A stretch of 31,795 nucleotides of DNA, taken from NCBI GenBank assembly GCA_002403905.1, contig DHIR01000148.1, positions 1 through 31,795 of the forward strand. The letters run 5' to 3'. Source of the stretch: Mucilaginibacter sp. UBA4741. GTDB lineage: Bacteria > Bacteroidota > Bacteroidia > Sphingobacteriales > Sphingobacteriaceae. The position numbers and the translations under genes were made by a program. Positions 23,582 through 31,795 of this stretch are shown here, piece by piece; position 1 is the first letter of the stretch, and the number at the start of each line of letters is the position of its first letter. The notes beneath the pieces were generated by a model, which saw only the letters and a list, made by a program, of their open reading frames with translations, was not told the DNA's origin and ran no database searches.

Positions 23582-26500
23582 TTACCTGATTAAATTTAAC
23601 ATACCAGTCTTGGTTGGGGTATCACCACTTTTGTATTTCATGCCGCGCCATTCGGTGCCATCGATGAACCAGGCGGAGATTTGCCAGATATAAACGCCTA
23701 GCGGGGCGGGTTGCCCATTGAGCTCGCCGTTCCAACCTGCAACCGGTACCCCTTTATTGTCCAACGCGGTGGTTTCGAACACCAACTGCCCCCATTTATT
23801 AAAAATTCGCAACGAATATGTTTTTAAACCTAATGCCCGAATATTGAACTGTTTCAACTCTGATCGGGAACTACCGGGCTCAAAAGCATTAGGAACATAT
23901 AAATATTGTTCGGCATTTAGCACTTTAACGGTCTTGGTTTTCGTGGAGCTACAGCCGTCGGCATTTGTCGCGGTGAGCTTAACGGAATAAACTCCGGCGT
24001 CACCATAACTATGTACAGGGTTTGTTTCTGCGGACGAATTACCATCGCCAAAATCCCATTTGTAGGTAGTTGCCGCACTCGATGTGTTGTTTTTGAAGTT
24101 AAATGTATGATCTGGTATTTGGATAATACTATCCGGTGTAGCCACAAATTCAACAACTGGCGCAGGTGTTACAGTAATATAGTTAAGCATTACTGCTTCA
24201 TCAGTGCAGCCGTAATCGCCATAGGCCGTCAATTTAACTGTATAAGGCGACTTCACCGAGTTATAAGTATGTGTTGGATTTTTACTGGTTGAGAAAGTAC
24301 CATCTCCAAAATCCCAAAGGAAACGAGTGCTATTTACTGATAAATTCTCAAACGTAGGCGACAAGCTGCTGCAGCCTTTTTGCACACTAGCAGTAAAAGC
24401 TGCTTTGGGGGTTTCTGCAACTTGTACGTGGTGGAAAACGGTATCACGACAGGTCCCGTTAAATGCAATCAGTCGAAGTATATAATCTCCCGGTATGCCG
24501 TACGTATGCAGGGGTGTTAATCCCGTCTGATCCGGTAATCCGTCGCCAAAGTTCCAGGTATAACTGTTAGCGCCCATCGTTAAATTGGTAACTTTGATGT
24601 CCAGCTTTCCGTTGCAACTTACAGAATCTGTCAAACTAAAGGCTGCTGTGGGTTTTGGATAAGTACTCAGCGCTATTGATACTTGGTCTGGCGGGCAGCC
24701 GAAGCTGTTACCGGCGATCATTTTTAATATATAGGTTTTGTTGGGGATTTTCAAAACTAAGCCAAGCGGTACCTTATCGGTACTAACTAATTGCCCATCG
24801 AGGAACCATTGAAATTGGTCGGCATTTTGCGATGTATTAGTTATTGATAAAGCAAAAGGCGCACAACTAATAGTAGAAGGTAAACTGAATTTAGCTATAG
24901 GCGTAGGATTAAAAAGTACAGTATGTGTCACGGTATCGGCGCAACCTATTGTGCTTGATGCTAACAATTTGACACGATAGGCATACGGCAGCGGTGTACC
25001 AGCAGGGACATTGAAGGTAAAATCAAGGTCTTTTTGAGCCGAGACCTGTACATTATTGACAAACCATCTATAACTTACTAAGTCACCGCCGCTATATGTA
25101 GATTTATTGTTAAAAAGGAGCCGCGCGTTAGTCCCACAAATAACGGTATCTGCGGTAGTAAATTGGGGCTTTGGAGATTCGGTCACCCTCACTAACTGTA
25201 AAGTGGTGTCGGCGCAGCCATTTTGATTATAAGCTATCATTTGCACTTGGTACACGCCGGCTTTAAGATAAACGTGATTGGCGTTGCTGCCAGTTGCTGT
25301 ATTATCGGGGCTGCCCAAGTCTCCAAATGACCAAGATAATGTTGTAGCAGTTGCAGCGCTGTTTACTTTGTAGGTAAACGGCGAACAATTTAGCGTTGCC
25401 GCATTACTACTAAAGATGGCCGAAGGCTGTGCCAGCACAGTAATGGTTTGACTTACCGTGCTGGCGCACATAGTGCCGTCTGCCGTTCGTTGTATCGCGG
25501 TAAGTTTCACCTGGAAATTACCGGCAGTAACATAGCTATGTTTCGGATTTAAATCGTTAGTTGTGCTGCCATCGCCAAAGTCCCAGTTGTAAGTGTAATT
25601 GCCAGCGTTTAGTGTAGTATTTGAAAACAGTGCCGGTTCTTTAATGCAATATTGTAGCTGGTTAGAAGTGAAACTGACTTGTGGCGGGGTTAGCACTGTA
25701 ATTGTTTGGGTAGTACTTTGAGTAGAACAGCCATTGGACGCGGTCATTTTCACGGTAAAAACACCGGCTTTCATAAAAGTATGCAGTAAGGTTTCCGGCG
25801 CGGCTGTTGTTGTTGCGGTATTACCATCGCCAAAATCGTAAAAGAAAGTATTTGCGCCGGTCGAATTATTGGCGAAAGTAACCCCAAAAGGTGCGCAACC
25901 GGATTTGTTATCGCCATTGACAACAAGGTTGGCTTGCACGCTATTGGGATAAACCACTATTCTGTAAAACGATGAATCCTTACCACAACCATTTTCGGCG
26001 ACGAGTTTTAAGATTAACGTGTCCGTTTTCGTGGTGTTGTAAACATATTGTACCGCCTGGTTATCGGCACGCGTAAGCTGGTCACCATTGCCAAAACTAA
26101 AAGTATAATTATTCCCTTTACCTCGGGACTGATTGGTTAGATGTACAGTAAACGGCGAGCAACCTGAGGTTTGGTCAGGCGTAAAAATAGCTTTCGGTTT
26201 GGCACTAACAGTAAGAGAATCTTTAAAAGTGGCGATCCCGCAGCTAGTAACAGCTTTCAGGCTGATGTAATAGGTCGTATCGCCGCCTTTTGGATTGGGT
26301 TGAAAGGTGACAGCAGCTGGTTGTGCCAGCGAGGAGGTGGAACCGTTGCCAAAATTCCAGCTATAGCTACCGCCGCCGATTGGTGCCGATGTATTCGTAA
26401 AATGTGTCAGGAGAGGCCCGCAACCGCTGACCTGGTCTTTGGTGAAAGCGGCCACAACCCCTTTGGTGGTTTGAAAGGTCTTAGACATACTATTGGTATC

Positions 26501-29500
26501 ACAACCAAACTTGCTGGTCGTTACCAGCTTGATGACCACCTGGGTGCCATCGGTAGTAACGGTATATGCCGGGAAGACAGAGCCGGTGCCGATCACGCTG
26601 CCATTGGCCAGCCAGGTATAAGTACTGTTCACATCATCATGCGGGACGCCGGTTATTACATTCTTCAGGTTGAACGGGATACAGCCACTGAGGGTACTCG
26701 CGGTGAATTCCGCCTTTGCATTTGGATTGATCGTAATTTTTACGCTCGCGCTGATATTTTGCTGTGCGCCACTGCATAAGCCCGAGGAGACCAGTCGCCG
26801 GTAATAGGTGCTTTGACTGACACCGGACGGTTGATAATCGGATGCTTGTGCACTGGAAATCGTCGTCCAGTTGTTGTTATCTGCACTTTGTTGCCATTGA
26901 TAAGTATAGGAACTGCCGTCACCGCCGGTTGGCGCTGAGCCACTCAACAAGTTAATAGGCTGACCATTGCAAATTTGTTGTGCGGCTGAAATGGTATTAT
27001 TGGAAATTGCCGATAAAACGATCACTTGGACCGCATTACTTACTAGGCTGCAGGCACTAGAGAAAACGTTTCGACGGTAATACAAAGTTTGTGCGGCAGT
27101 TCGACTAAGGCTGGCAGCAGACTGACCAGCAACCATCGTCCAGCTAACTTGGTCGGGGCTGCTTTCCCAAGTATAGGTATAACTACTGGTACCGCCGGTT
27201 GCCGTCCCGCTTACCGTAACGGCCTGTCCAAAACAATAGGTAGCCTGCGTAGGCGCGAGGTTATTTGTCAGCGGGGCAAGGTCGGTGAGTGTCAGCTTAG
27301 AGGTAGTCAAACCACAGGAAGCGCTATTGATCGTCCAGGTCAGGTGGTAGACTTGCCCCGGCAGCAAGCCGCTGACGGTCGCATTATAAGCATGCGCGTC
27401 CGGGCTGAAGGTCAAGTTGCTGCCGGTAGCATCATCCGTCCAGGTGCCGGTAAAGCCGGCGCCGGGATCATTGGCCTGAAGCTGGGCCTGAGTTTGATTA
27501 CAGATGGTCAACGGGCTTCCCGCCGCAGCCGTTGGTGCCCCGGCGTTGAGTGTGATAGCGATTACGTTGCTTATCACTTCGCATTGACTATAGCTCCTGA
27601 CTTTTCGCCTATAAGAAACATTGGCCGCAGGCGTTACGGTTAAATTAGCAGTAGTGGCATTGGTTACGGTCGACCAATTTACCCCATCGGTCGAACTTTC
27701 CCAGATATAGCTGTAACTGGCAGCCATCCCACTGGTCACGTCGCCGCCCAAGAGCACATCCGTGGTCAGGTGAACGCTTTGCCCGGGACAGGTAGCCGTT
27801 GCGTCGGTTTTGATGGTGTTGACGATATCATTGAGTACATCCAGGTTAAACGCCTTGGCGCTGGCTGTACAGGTCCCATTGCTGATGGTCCAGGTCCATT
27901 GGTAGTGTGTTCCTTTCACCAGGCCGCTAACGGTCGCGTTCCGCGCTGCCTGATCAGTTAAAGCGGCAGCAGGTCCGCTGGTTTGTGTCCAGGAACCGGT
28001 GCCAACTAAAGGCGCGTTGCCGTTTAGCTGGAAAACGTCTATGCAAATTTTTGCATCAGGGTCAGTAGTGGCGGTTGTCGGTCGAGGGTTAACTGTTATA
28101 GTAAAAGTCATAGGTACCCCACTGCAGCCACCACCGGGTGTTACGGTGACCGTGGCCGTAATGGGTACATTACCGGTATTCTTAGTTGTAAAACTGGCAA
28201 TATTTCCGGTCCCCGAGGCAACTAGTCCGATATTGGTATTGCTATTGGTCCAGCTAAAGGTCGCGCCAGGTGAACCGATGAAACCAATCGAGCCGCTGGG
28301 GTCGCCGGCGCAGAACTGGACATTGGCTAGCTGGTTCACCGTTGGTTTGACAGCTACCGTAACGGCTTTAGTAACCGTCGTCGTGCCGCAGCTATTGGTA
28401 ACTTCCAGCGTAGTTGTATAAGCTCCGGCAGTTGTATAGGTAACCGCTCCGGGATTCAGGCTCGTCGAAGTTGAAGGCGTTCCACCCTGAAAGGTCCATA
28501 AGTAAGTAGTCGTACCGCTTGATGTTACGGTCGCTGATGGTGACAAGCTATTGCCTTCACAGACGGAAGCCGCGGCGGTGATCGTCGACACTGTCGGTTT
28601 TACGGTAATGGTGATGGCTTTTGAAAAAGTGGCAGATGTACAATCACCGTTAGAGTTTTTGGTTACCAGGCTCAGGGTATATGTAGCGGCATTGTTAAAC
28701 AGAAATTCAGGATTCACGGAGGTAGCGCTAGTTCCATTTGTATAGGAAAAACCCGAATTCGGCGAAACAGTCCACTGATAGGTATTATTTCCGCAATTCG
28801 GCAATGGAGAGGTATTCGTAGCTTTAACCGCCAAAGGGCCGCAACCAGCGGCAACATCAGTCGTAAAAGAAGCTGTTGGTGCGGCATTGATACAAATAGT
28901 TTTGGTGATCACATCATTGCCACACAAATTGCTGCCAACCTGCAATTTAATAGTATAGGTTCCAGGCGAAGTAAACCGCACCGGTAAAATTGTCGCCCCC
29001 GCTTGCCAGAGAGAGGACTGCGCGGATCCACCGGCATCATCGCCGAAATCCGAAGCCGTCGCTATCCACCCGGTGGCGGGTGAAACGGTCCAAACGAATT
29101 TACTGGCAGCACAGTTATTATTGGAAACATTGTTCCCCAGGCTGGTATTTGTAAAAGTAATGATGTTATTTACACAACTAATGTCTTTAGAGGTATTAAA
29201 AAGCGCTTGTGGCTTTTGTGACACATAGATAGGCGAAACCAATGCTGTTGAACTGTTACAGGGGTTGCTGGCAACAATTGTTGCAGAGAATGAATTACTA
29301 TATGCGCCGCTGGTCGTTCCACAGGATGATTTATTAAAATAATGTGTGATCGTATCAGGGGCAGTTGTATATACTTTGGGCGTAGTGCCATCATTGAAAG
29401 TTACCGTGTAAGTAGTGCCCGGCGGATTGTTGGCCGTATTGGTTACCGGGAATGTTATCGATGTACCGGTACAAGTGGAAGTGTTTCCCGGGTTTCCTAG

Positions 29501-30472
29501 TCCTACCGACGGATTCCCGCCCACGAATACCTTGTAATTAGTTGTATCAATACACCCATTACTCCCGGTTACTATGAAACTTAAAAAATAATTGCCGACC
29601 ACATACGGATGGCTGGTAGTGCCTGTGAATCCGGAATTCCCTATAAAATCCGGTGTGCTATCACCCCATTTTATCGTGTAAGCGGTGTTAGTGGCTTTGG
29701 TACTGGATTGATTACTAAATACCATTGTTGCTGCTCCACCCGTACAATCAGTGAAATAGGTTTCACCGTTATATGTGTTAGTATTGCCATTCAACTGCGT
29801 ACCCGGCCTTTGCAGGGTGCGGACATTTGCGGTGATTGAATTGCCACAGCCTAGATCATTGGTAACCGTCAGGCGGACTGTGAAGGTTTGAGTGCTGGTT
29901 CCGGCATTACCAACAAATTTGTGATTTGGATTTTGCAGAGTTGAAGTGTTGTTAGTTGGACCTGAATTGGGGTCACCAAAATCCCAAGCATAGGTCAGGT
30001 TGCTGCCAGTTGACGTGCTTGTAAATGCGAGCGGCATAGAGCTACATTGGTTATCTGTGGAATGTGTAAATCCAGCGACAGGTGATGGTAATAGTATAAC
30101 AATGAAAGGGGACGAAGTATCTGGGACACCGGCGGTAGTAACTGTTACTGTGTAGGATCCGACAACTGTTGCGGTATAGTCCGATTGTATAGCTGACGCT
30201 ATCAGCGTTCCATTATTAAACCATTGATATGTTGAGCCAGGCACGACCGGACCGGTTGTCAGCACCAAGGTTCCACCTGGGCAGATACCGGTCGAACCGT
30301 TAGCAGTAGTAATTGTTACAGTAAATGGGCGGTAAGGGTTATTAAACCACAAAGAACCAAGCCAAGCATTATTAGGCTTGAAAATTCCCTCAACAGTTGG
30401 TTGCGTTACAGAAGCTGGAAACCCAAACAATGAATTGAAAAGGAGAGATACGACTAGTAAATATTTAAACAT
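23582..30472 (-). CDS. Giant multi-PKD T9SS-secreted surface protein
   Basis: This encodes 2296 residues. A signal peptide (about 1-20) is followed by Ig/PKD-like repeats to about residue 800. A block of two alternating module types follows (about 800-1260), then a regular PKD array (about 1265-2160) with motifs such as WDFGDG, WNFGNG and FSFGNGD, spaced about 255-260 bases apart (85-87 residues). The C-terminus (about 2190-2296) has LYVPNAFEP, NKWGQLVFET, WNGELNGQPAPLGVYIW and is the gliding motility-associated C-terminal (type B) sorting domain. It should be secreted by T9SS and attached to the surface with help of the adjacent PorP/SprF protein. An adhesin or motility-type role is an inference. 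No catalytic domain is visible. Confidence 0.92.
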   Translation of the reverse strand: MFKYLLVVSLLFNSLFGFPASVTQPTVEGIFKPNNAWLGSLWFNNPYRPFTVTITTANGSTGICPGGTLVLTTGPVVPGSTYQWFNNGTLIASAIQSDYTATVVGSYTVTVTTAGVPDTSSPFIVILLPSPVAGFTHSTDNQCSSMPLAFTSTSTGSNLTYAWDFGDPNSGPTNNTSTLQNPNHKFVGNAGTSTQTFTVRLTVTNDLGCGNSITANVRTLQRPGTQLNGNTNTYNGETYFTDCTGGAATMVFSNQSSTKATNTAYTIKWGDSTPDFIGNSGFTGTTSHPYVVGNYFLSFIVTGSNGCIDTTNYKVFVGGNPSVGLGNPGNTSTCTGTSITFPVTNTANNPPGTTYTVTFNDGTTPKVYTTAPDTITHYFNKSSCGTTSGAYSNSFSATIVASNPCNSSTALVSPIYVSQKPQALFNTSKDISCVNNIITFTNTSLGNNVSNNNCAASKFVWTVSPATGWIATASDFGDDAGGSAQSSLWQAGATILPVRFTSPGTYTIKLQVGSNLCGNDVITKTICINAAPTASFTTDVAAGCGPLAVKATNTSPLPNCGNNTYQWTVSPNSGFSYTNGTSATSVNPEFLFNNAATYTLSLVTKNSNGDCTSATFSKAITITVKPTVSTITAAASVCEGNSLSPSATVTSSGTTTYLWTFQGGTPSTSTSLNPGAVTYTTAGAYTTTLEVTNSCGTTTVTKAVTVAVKPTVNQLANVQFCAGDPSGSIGFIGSPGATFSWTNSNTNIGLVASGTGNIASFTTKNTGNVPITATVTVTPGGGCSGVPMTFTITVNPRPTTATTDPDAKICIDVFQLNGNAPLVGTGSWTQTSGPAAALTDQAARNATVSGLVKGTHYQWTWTISNGTCTASAKAFNLDVLNDIVNTIKTDATATCPGQSVHLTTDVLLGGDVTSGMAASYSYIWESSTDGVNWSTVTNATTANLTVTPAANVSYRRKVRSYSQCEVISNVIAITLNAGAPTAAAGSPLTICNQTQAQLQANDPGAGFTGTWTDDATGSNLTFSPDAHAYNATVSGLLPGQVYHLTWTINSASCGLTTSKLTLTDLAPLTNNLAPTQATYCFGQAVTVSGTATGGTSSYTYTWESSPDQVSWTMVAGQSAASLSRTAAQTLYYRRNVFSSACSLVSNAVQVIVLSAISNNTISAAQQICNGQPINLLSGSAPTGGDGSSYTYQWQQSADNNNWTTISSAQASDYQPSGVSQSTYYRRLVSSGLCSGAQQNISASVKITINPNAKAEFTASTLSGCIPFNLKNVITGVPHDDVNSTYTWLANGSVIGTGSVFPAYTVTTDGTQVVIKLVTTSKFGCDTNSMSKTFQTTKGVVAAFTKDQVSGCGPLLTHFTNTSAPIGGGSYSWNFGNGSTSSLAQPAAVTFQPNPKGGDTTYYISLKAVTSCGIATFKDSLTVSAKPKAIFTPDQTSGCSPFTVHLTNQSRGKGNNYTFSFGNGDQLTRADNQAVQYVYNTTKTDTLILKLVAENGCGKDSSFYRIVVYPNSVQANLVVNGDNKSGCAPFGVTFANNSTGANTFFYDFGDGNTATTTAAPETLLHTFMKAGVFTVKMTASNGCSTQSTTQTITVLTPPQVSFTSNQLQYCIKEPALFSNTTLNAGNYTYNWDFGDGSTTNDLNPKHSYVTAGNFQVKLTAIQRTADGTMCASTVSQTITVLAQPSAIFSSNAATLNCSPFTYKVNSAATATTLSWSFGDLGSPDNTATGSNANHVYLKAGVYQVQMIAYNQNGCADTTLQLVRVTESPKPQFTTADTVICGTNARLLFNNKSTYSGGDLVSYRWFVNNVQVSAQKDLDFTFNVPAGTPLPYAYRVKLLASSTIGCADTVTHTVLFNPTPIAKFSLPSTISCAPFALSITNTSQNADQFQWFLDGQLVSTDKVPLGLVLKIPNKTYILKMIAGNSFGCPPDQVSIALSTYPKPTAAFSLTDSVSCNGKLDIKVTNLTMGANSYTWNFGDGLPDQTGLTPLHTYGIPGDYILRLIAFNGTCRDTVFHHVQVAETPKAAFTASVQKGCSSLSPTFENLSVNSTRFLWDFGDGTFSTSKNPTHTYNSVKSPYTVKLTAYGDYGCTDEAVMLNYITVTPAPVVEFVATPDSIIQIPDHTFNFKNNTSSAATTYKWDFGDGNSSAETNPVHSYGDAGVYSVKLTATNADGCSSTKTKTVKVLNAEQYLYVPNAFEPGSSRSELKQFNIRALGLKTYSLRIFNKWGQLVFETTALDNKGVPVAGWNGELNGQPAPLGVYIWQISAWFIDGTEWRGMKYKSGDTPTKTGMLNLIR
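26700..28080 (-). repeat. Two-type module repeat block in the giant protein
   Basis: Two module types alternate in the order A-B-A-B-B. Type A contains ATVSGL-x-x-G-x-x-Y-x-x-TWTI and ends with T-x-K/S. Type B contains SY-x-Y-x-W-x-x-S-x-D-x-x-x-W and YYRR-x-V-x-S-x-x-C. The block differs from the PKD modules on either side. Confidence 0.7.
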
Positions 30473-30773
30473 GTTCTAGGTAAGGTATGCATGCTGGCTA
30501 AAGTTGGGGTATACTTCAAATAGCAAGGTAATATTGGAAAAAAAAATGATGTTTCGCTATTTTAATTACAAGTTAAAATATTTCAGTACAAACGGCTTTA
30601 TAATCTTACTGATTTCAAGACATGATTTAATTCAGGGATGTGGACGTGAGACAAGGCCCCCGCCAGGCTCATCGGACGTTTGTAAGGTTTAGCATGCATA
30701 CAAACCGTCCAAAACAACGAAAAGAAATATAGGTGGTTACGCCCATAATCGCATCGAAGTTATAAACTGGTAA
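30473..30773. other. Spacer upstream of the giant gene, with inverted repeats
   Basis: No gene is seen. The spacer contains two short inverted repeats. GTATGCATGCT at 30485-30495 is matched by AGCATGCATAC at 30691-30701. GGAC-GTTTGTA (30674-30684) pairs with TACAAAC-x-GTCC (30699-30710) as a hairpin with one bulge. There is no T-run, so these are not ordinary terminators. The promoter of the giant gene should lie here, but I cannot place it. Confidence 0.5.
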
Positions 30774-31500
30774 TTAAAACAAGCTACCCTGTACGCCATT
30801 GGTCGGATTACCAGCTCTAATTGGTTGAAACAATTCTTTGAATACCGGCTTATTCTGGTTGACCTTTAACGGATGTAGCCAAATATGACTTAACTCAGGT
30901 TCTGCAAACTCAACATAGAATGGAATGTTAAATCCATTAACTAAAGTGGTCAGCACTTTGTAACCTGTAAAGAACTCATTACTTAAACTATTCATGTGCG
31001 CTATCTCGCCCGTAAGCGAGTTAAGCAACATATTGACTAAAGCCATCTTGCAGCAAGTGTTATCCAGGTCAGCACCATAGAACAACGCGAACCGGTTTCG
31101 TTTTGCAGCTGCTAACAACATGCGTCCACTTCCACATGCAGGATCTAAGACCTTTTGACCATCTTTTAAAGTATCACCACTCATCAGAGATCATATCACA
31201 GATAGGTTCAGGAGTCCAATATTGACCGTTGTGTCCGCTCGATATTGATTGTTGATACAGTTCTCCCAACGGGTCACAAAAGCCCTCTGACGCATCGCCA
31301 ATAAGCTCTAATAGCTTCACTAAATGGATTGCTTTAGGGTGAGTTTGATAGGTTTCTAAAGCTTGGTTTTGTAGTTCAGCACTATCCCATTTTCTAAAAG
31401 GTAACAACATCCAATCAAGTAATTCCGTAAATGCAGATTGTAAGGATTGTCCATAGGCGAAGCGTTCAAATTCTTTGAGTAGTAGTTTAATGTCTGTCAT
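30774..31500 (-). pseudogene. N6 DNA methylase-like gene of conjugative-element type, split by a frameshift
   Basis: Two minus-strand frames overlap by about 11 bases. The upstream one (31500-31174, 108 residues) contains a helical domain and QYWTPEPICDM, the usual methylase N-terminal end. The downstream one (31184-30774, 136 residues) starts at MSGDTLKDGQ and carries the SAM-binding motif LDPACGSGRML, ending in a TNGVQGSLF tail. A single-base indel between ICDMIS and MSGDTL would join them. I recall N6-methylase-annotated genes of this organisation in Bacteroidota conjugative elements. No NPPY/NPPF catalytic motif is present in the second part, so catalytic competence is doubtful even when joined. 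Confidence 0.75.
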
Positions 31501-31742
31501 TGCAGTAAGTTTTTAAGGTCGAGGAAATTCTCGAACAGACTCACTGCTGATCATCAGCATTTAGACAAGGTGGAGAGATAAGTAAATGTGGTGGGTTCCC
31601 TTTGGGATACCCATTTACGTTATACTACCTTGAACGTAGTGTCTATATGCTGGTGGGTCAGTTAACTTTGTGACGAGACAATTACGATGTTTGTAGAAGA
31701 TATAACAAATGCTATCTTAGTAGTACCTTAAATCACTTCACC
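31501..31742. other. Spacer with three palindromes between the methylase remnant and the right-hand gene
   Basis: No gene is present. Three inverted repeats are visible: TCGAG-GAAATT-CTCGA at 31519-31534; TGCTGAT-C-ATCAGCA at 31545-31559; and a longer bulged hairpin at about 31583-31619 whose arms are GTAAATG...GGGT...CCC and GGG...ACCC.CATTTAC. This density of palindromes is higher than in other spacers of the window and could reflect regulatory sites or recombination/transfer sites of an element. Confidence 0.55.
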
Positions 31743-31795
31743 ATGAAGAAACTTTTACTCTTGCTGGCGTTCATCGTACCTATGTCGTGTAATGC
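31743..31795 (+). CDS. Lipoprotein, 5' end only (cut by window end)
   Basis: Seventeen codons are visible: MKKLLLLLAFIVPMSCN. This is a lipoprotein signal with a basic start, a Leu-rich core and a lipobox ending in Cys16. The gene continues beyond the window. A TAACTTTG (31663-31670) upstream resembles a -7 box. Nothing can be said about function. Confidence 0.6.
   Translation, partial: MKKLLLLLAFIVPMSCN

Noticed and set aside
26171..26779. Plus-strand frame of 202 codons inside the giant gene
   Set aside because: Shadow of the higher-G+C repeat region; the minus strand has a continuous, recognisable 2296-residue protein.
21764..31795. Prophage
   Set aside because: No capsid, portal, terminase or tail genes are seen; contents fit an island or conjugative-element remnant better.

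Overview
The window looks like a chromosome segment from a Bacteroidota bacterium, most likely Sphingobacteriaceae (Mucilaginibacter or Pedobacter type). The evidence is gldB, a PorP/SprF-like protein paired with a type B type IX secretion (T9SS) substrate, a eukaryote-like NADP isocitrate dehydrogenase, TAnnTTTG-type -7 promoter boxes, start codons mostly without Shine-Dalgarno sequences, and gene-poor spacers carrying short A/T-rich repeats. The assignment rests on gene content only.

Positions 1-21840 are mostly ordinary chromosome. A small membrane protein and gldB converge on a shared terminator. They are followed by glutamine-dependent NAD synthetase, a TlpA-type thioredoxin, and an arginase-fold protein with an altered metal site. 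Next come an SDR epimerase and a YdeI/OmdA protein, phosphomannose isomerase, a MntA/HepT toxin-antitoxin pair and isocitrate dehydrogenase. A beta-barrel protein, an acidic protein and two related lipoproteins follow; one lipoprotein carries collagen-like G-x-T triplets. dnaX is next, with what looks like a compensated frameshift across its zinc-binding loop. After an acidic protein come the rpsF-rpsR-rplI operon, mtgA, two conserved hypotheticals and a two-gene heterodisulfide-reductase-like Fe-S module.

tRNA-Phe(GAA) at 21764-21836 marks a change of character. Beyond it are about 700 bases of decayed DNA containing a 5'-truncated reading frame. Then comes a two-gene T9SS unit: a 2296-residue multi-PKD secreted protein and its PorP/SprF-like partner. 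After that is a frameshifted N6-methylase-like gene of the kind carried by Bacteroidota conjugative elements, several inverted repeats, and the start of a lipoprotein gene cut by the window end. I read 21840-31795 as the left part of a genomic island or integrated-element remnant at tRNA-Phe, but no integrase and no second att copy are visible here.

Several dispersed repeat families sit in the spacers: a self-palindromic GAGACGCAA element, TGTGCAAATG arrays and a 31-base TTTCGG element. They run into stop codons or start-codon regions of neighbouring genes, and one appears to be read as the N-terminus of a protein. I found no clear new defence or catalytic system. The best leads are the dnaX lesion, the arginase-like protein with a remodelled metal site, the island cargo and the repeat families.
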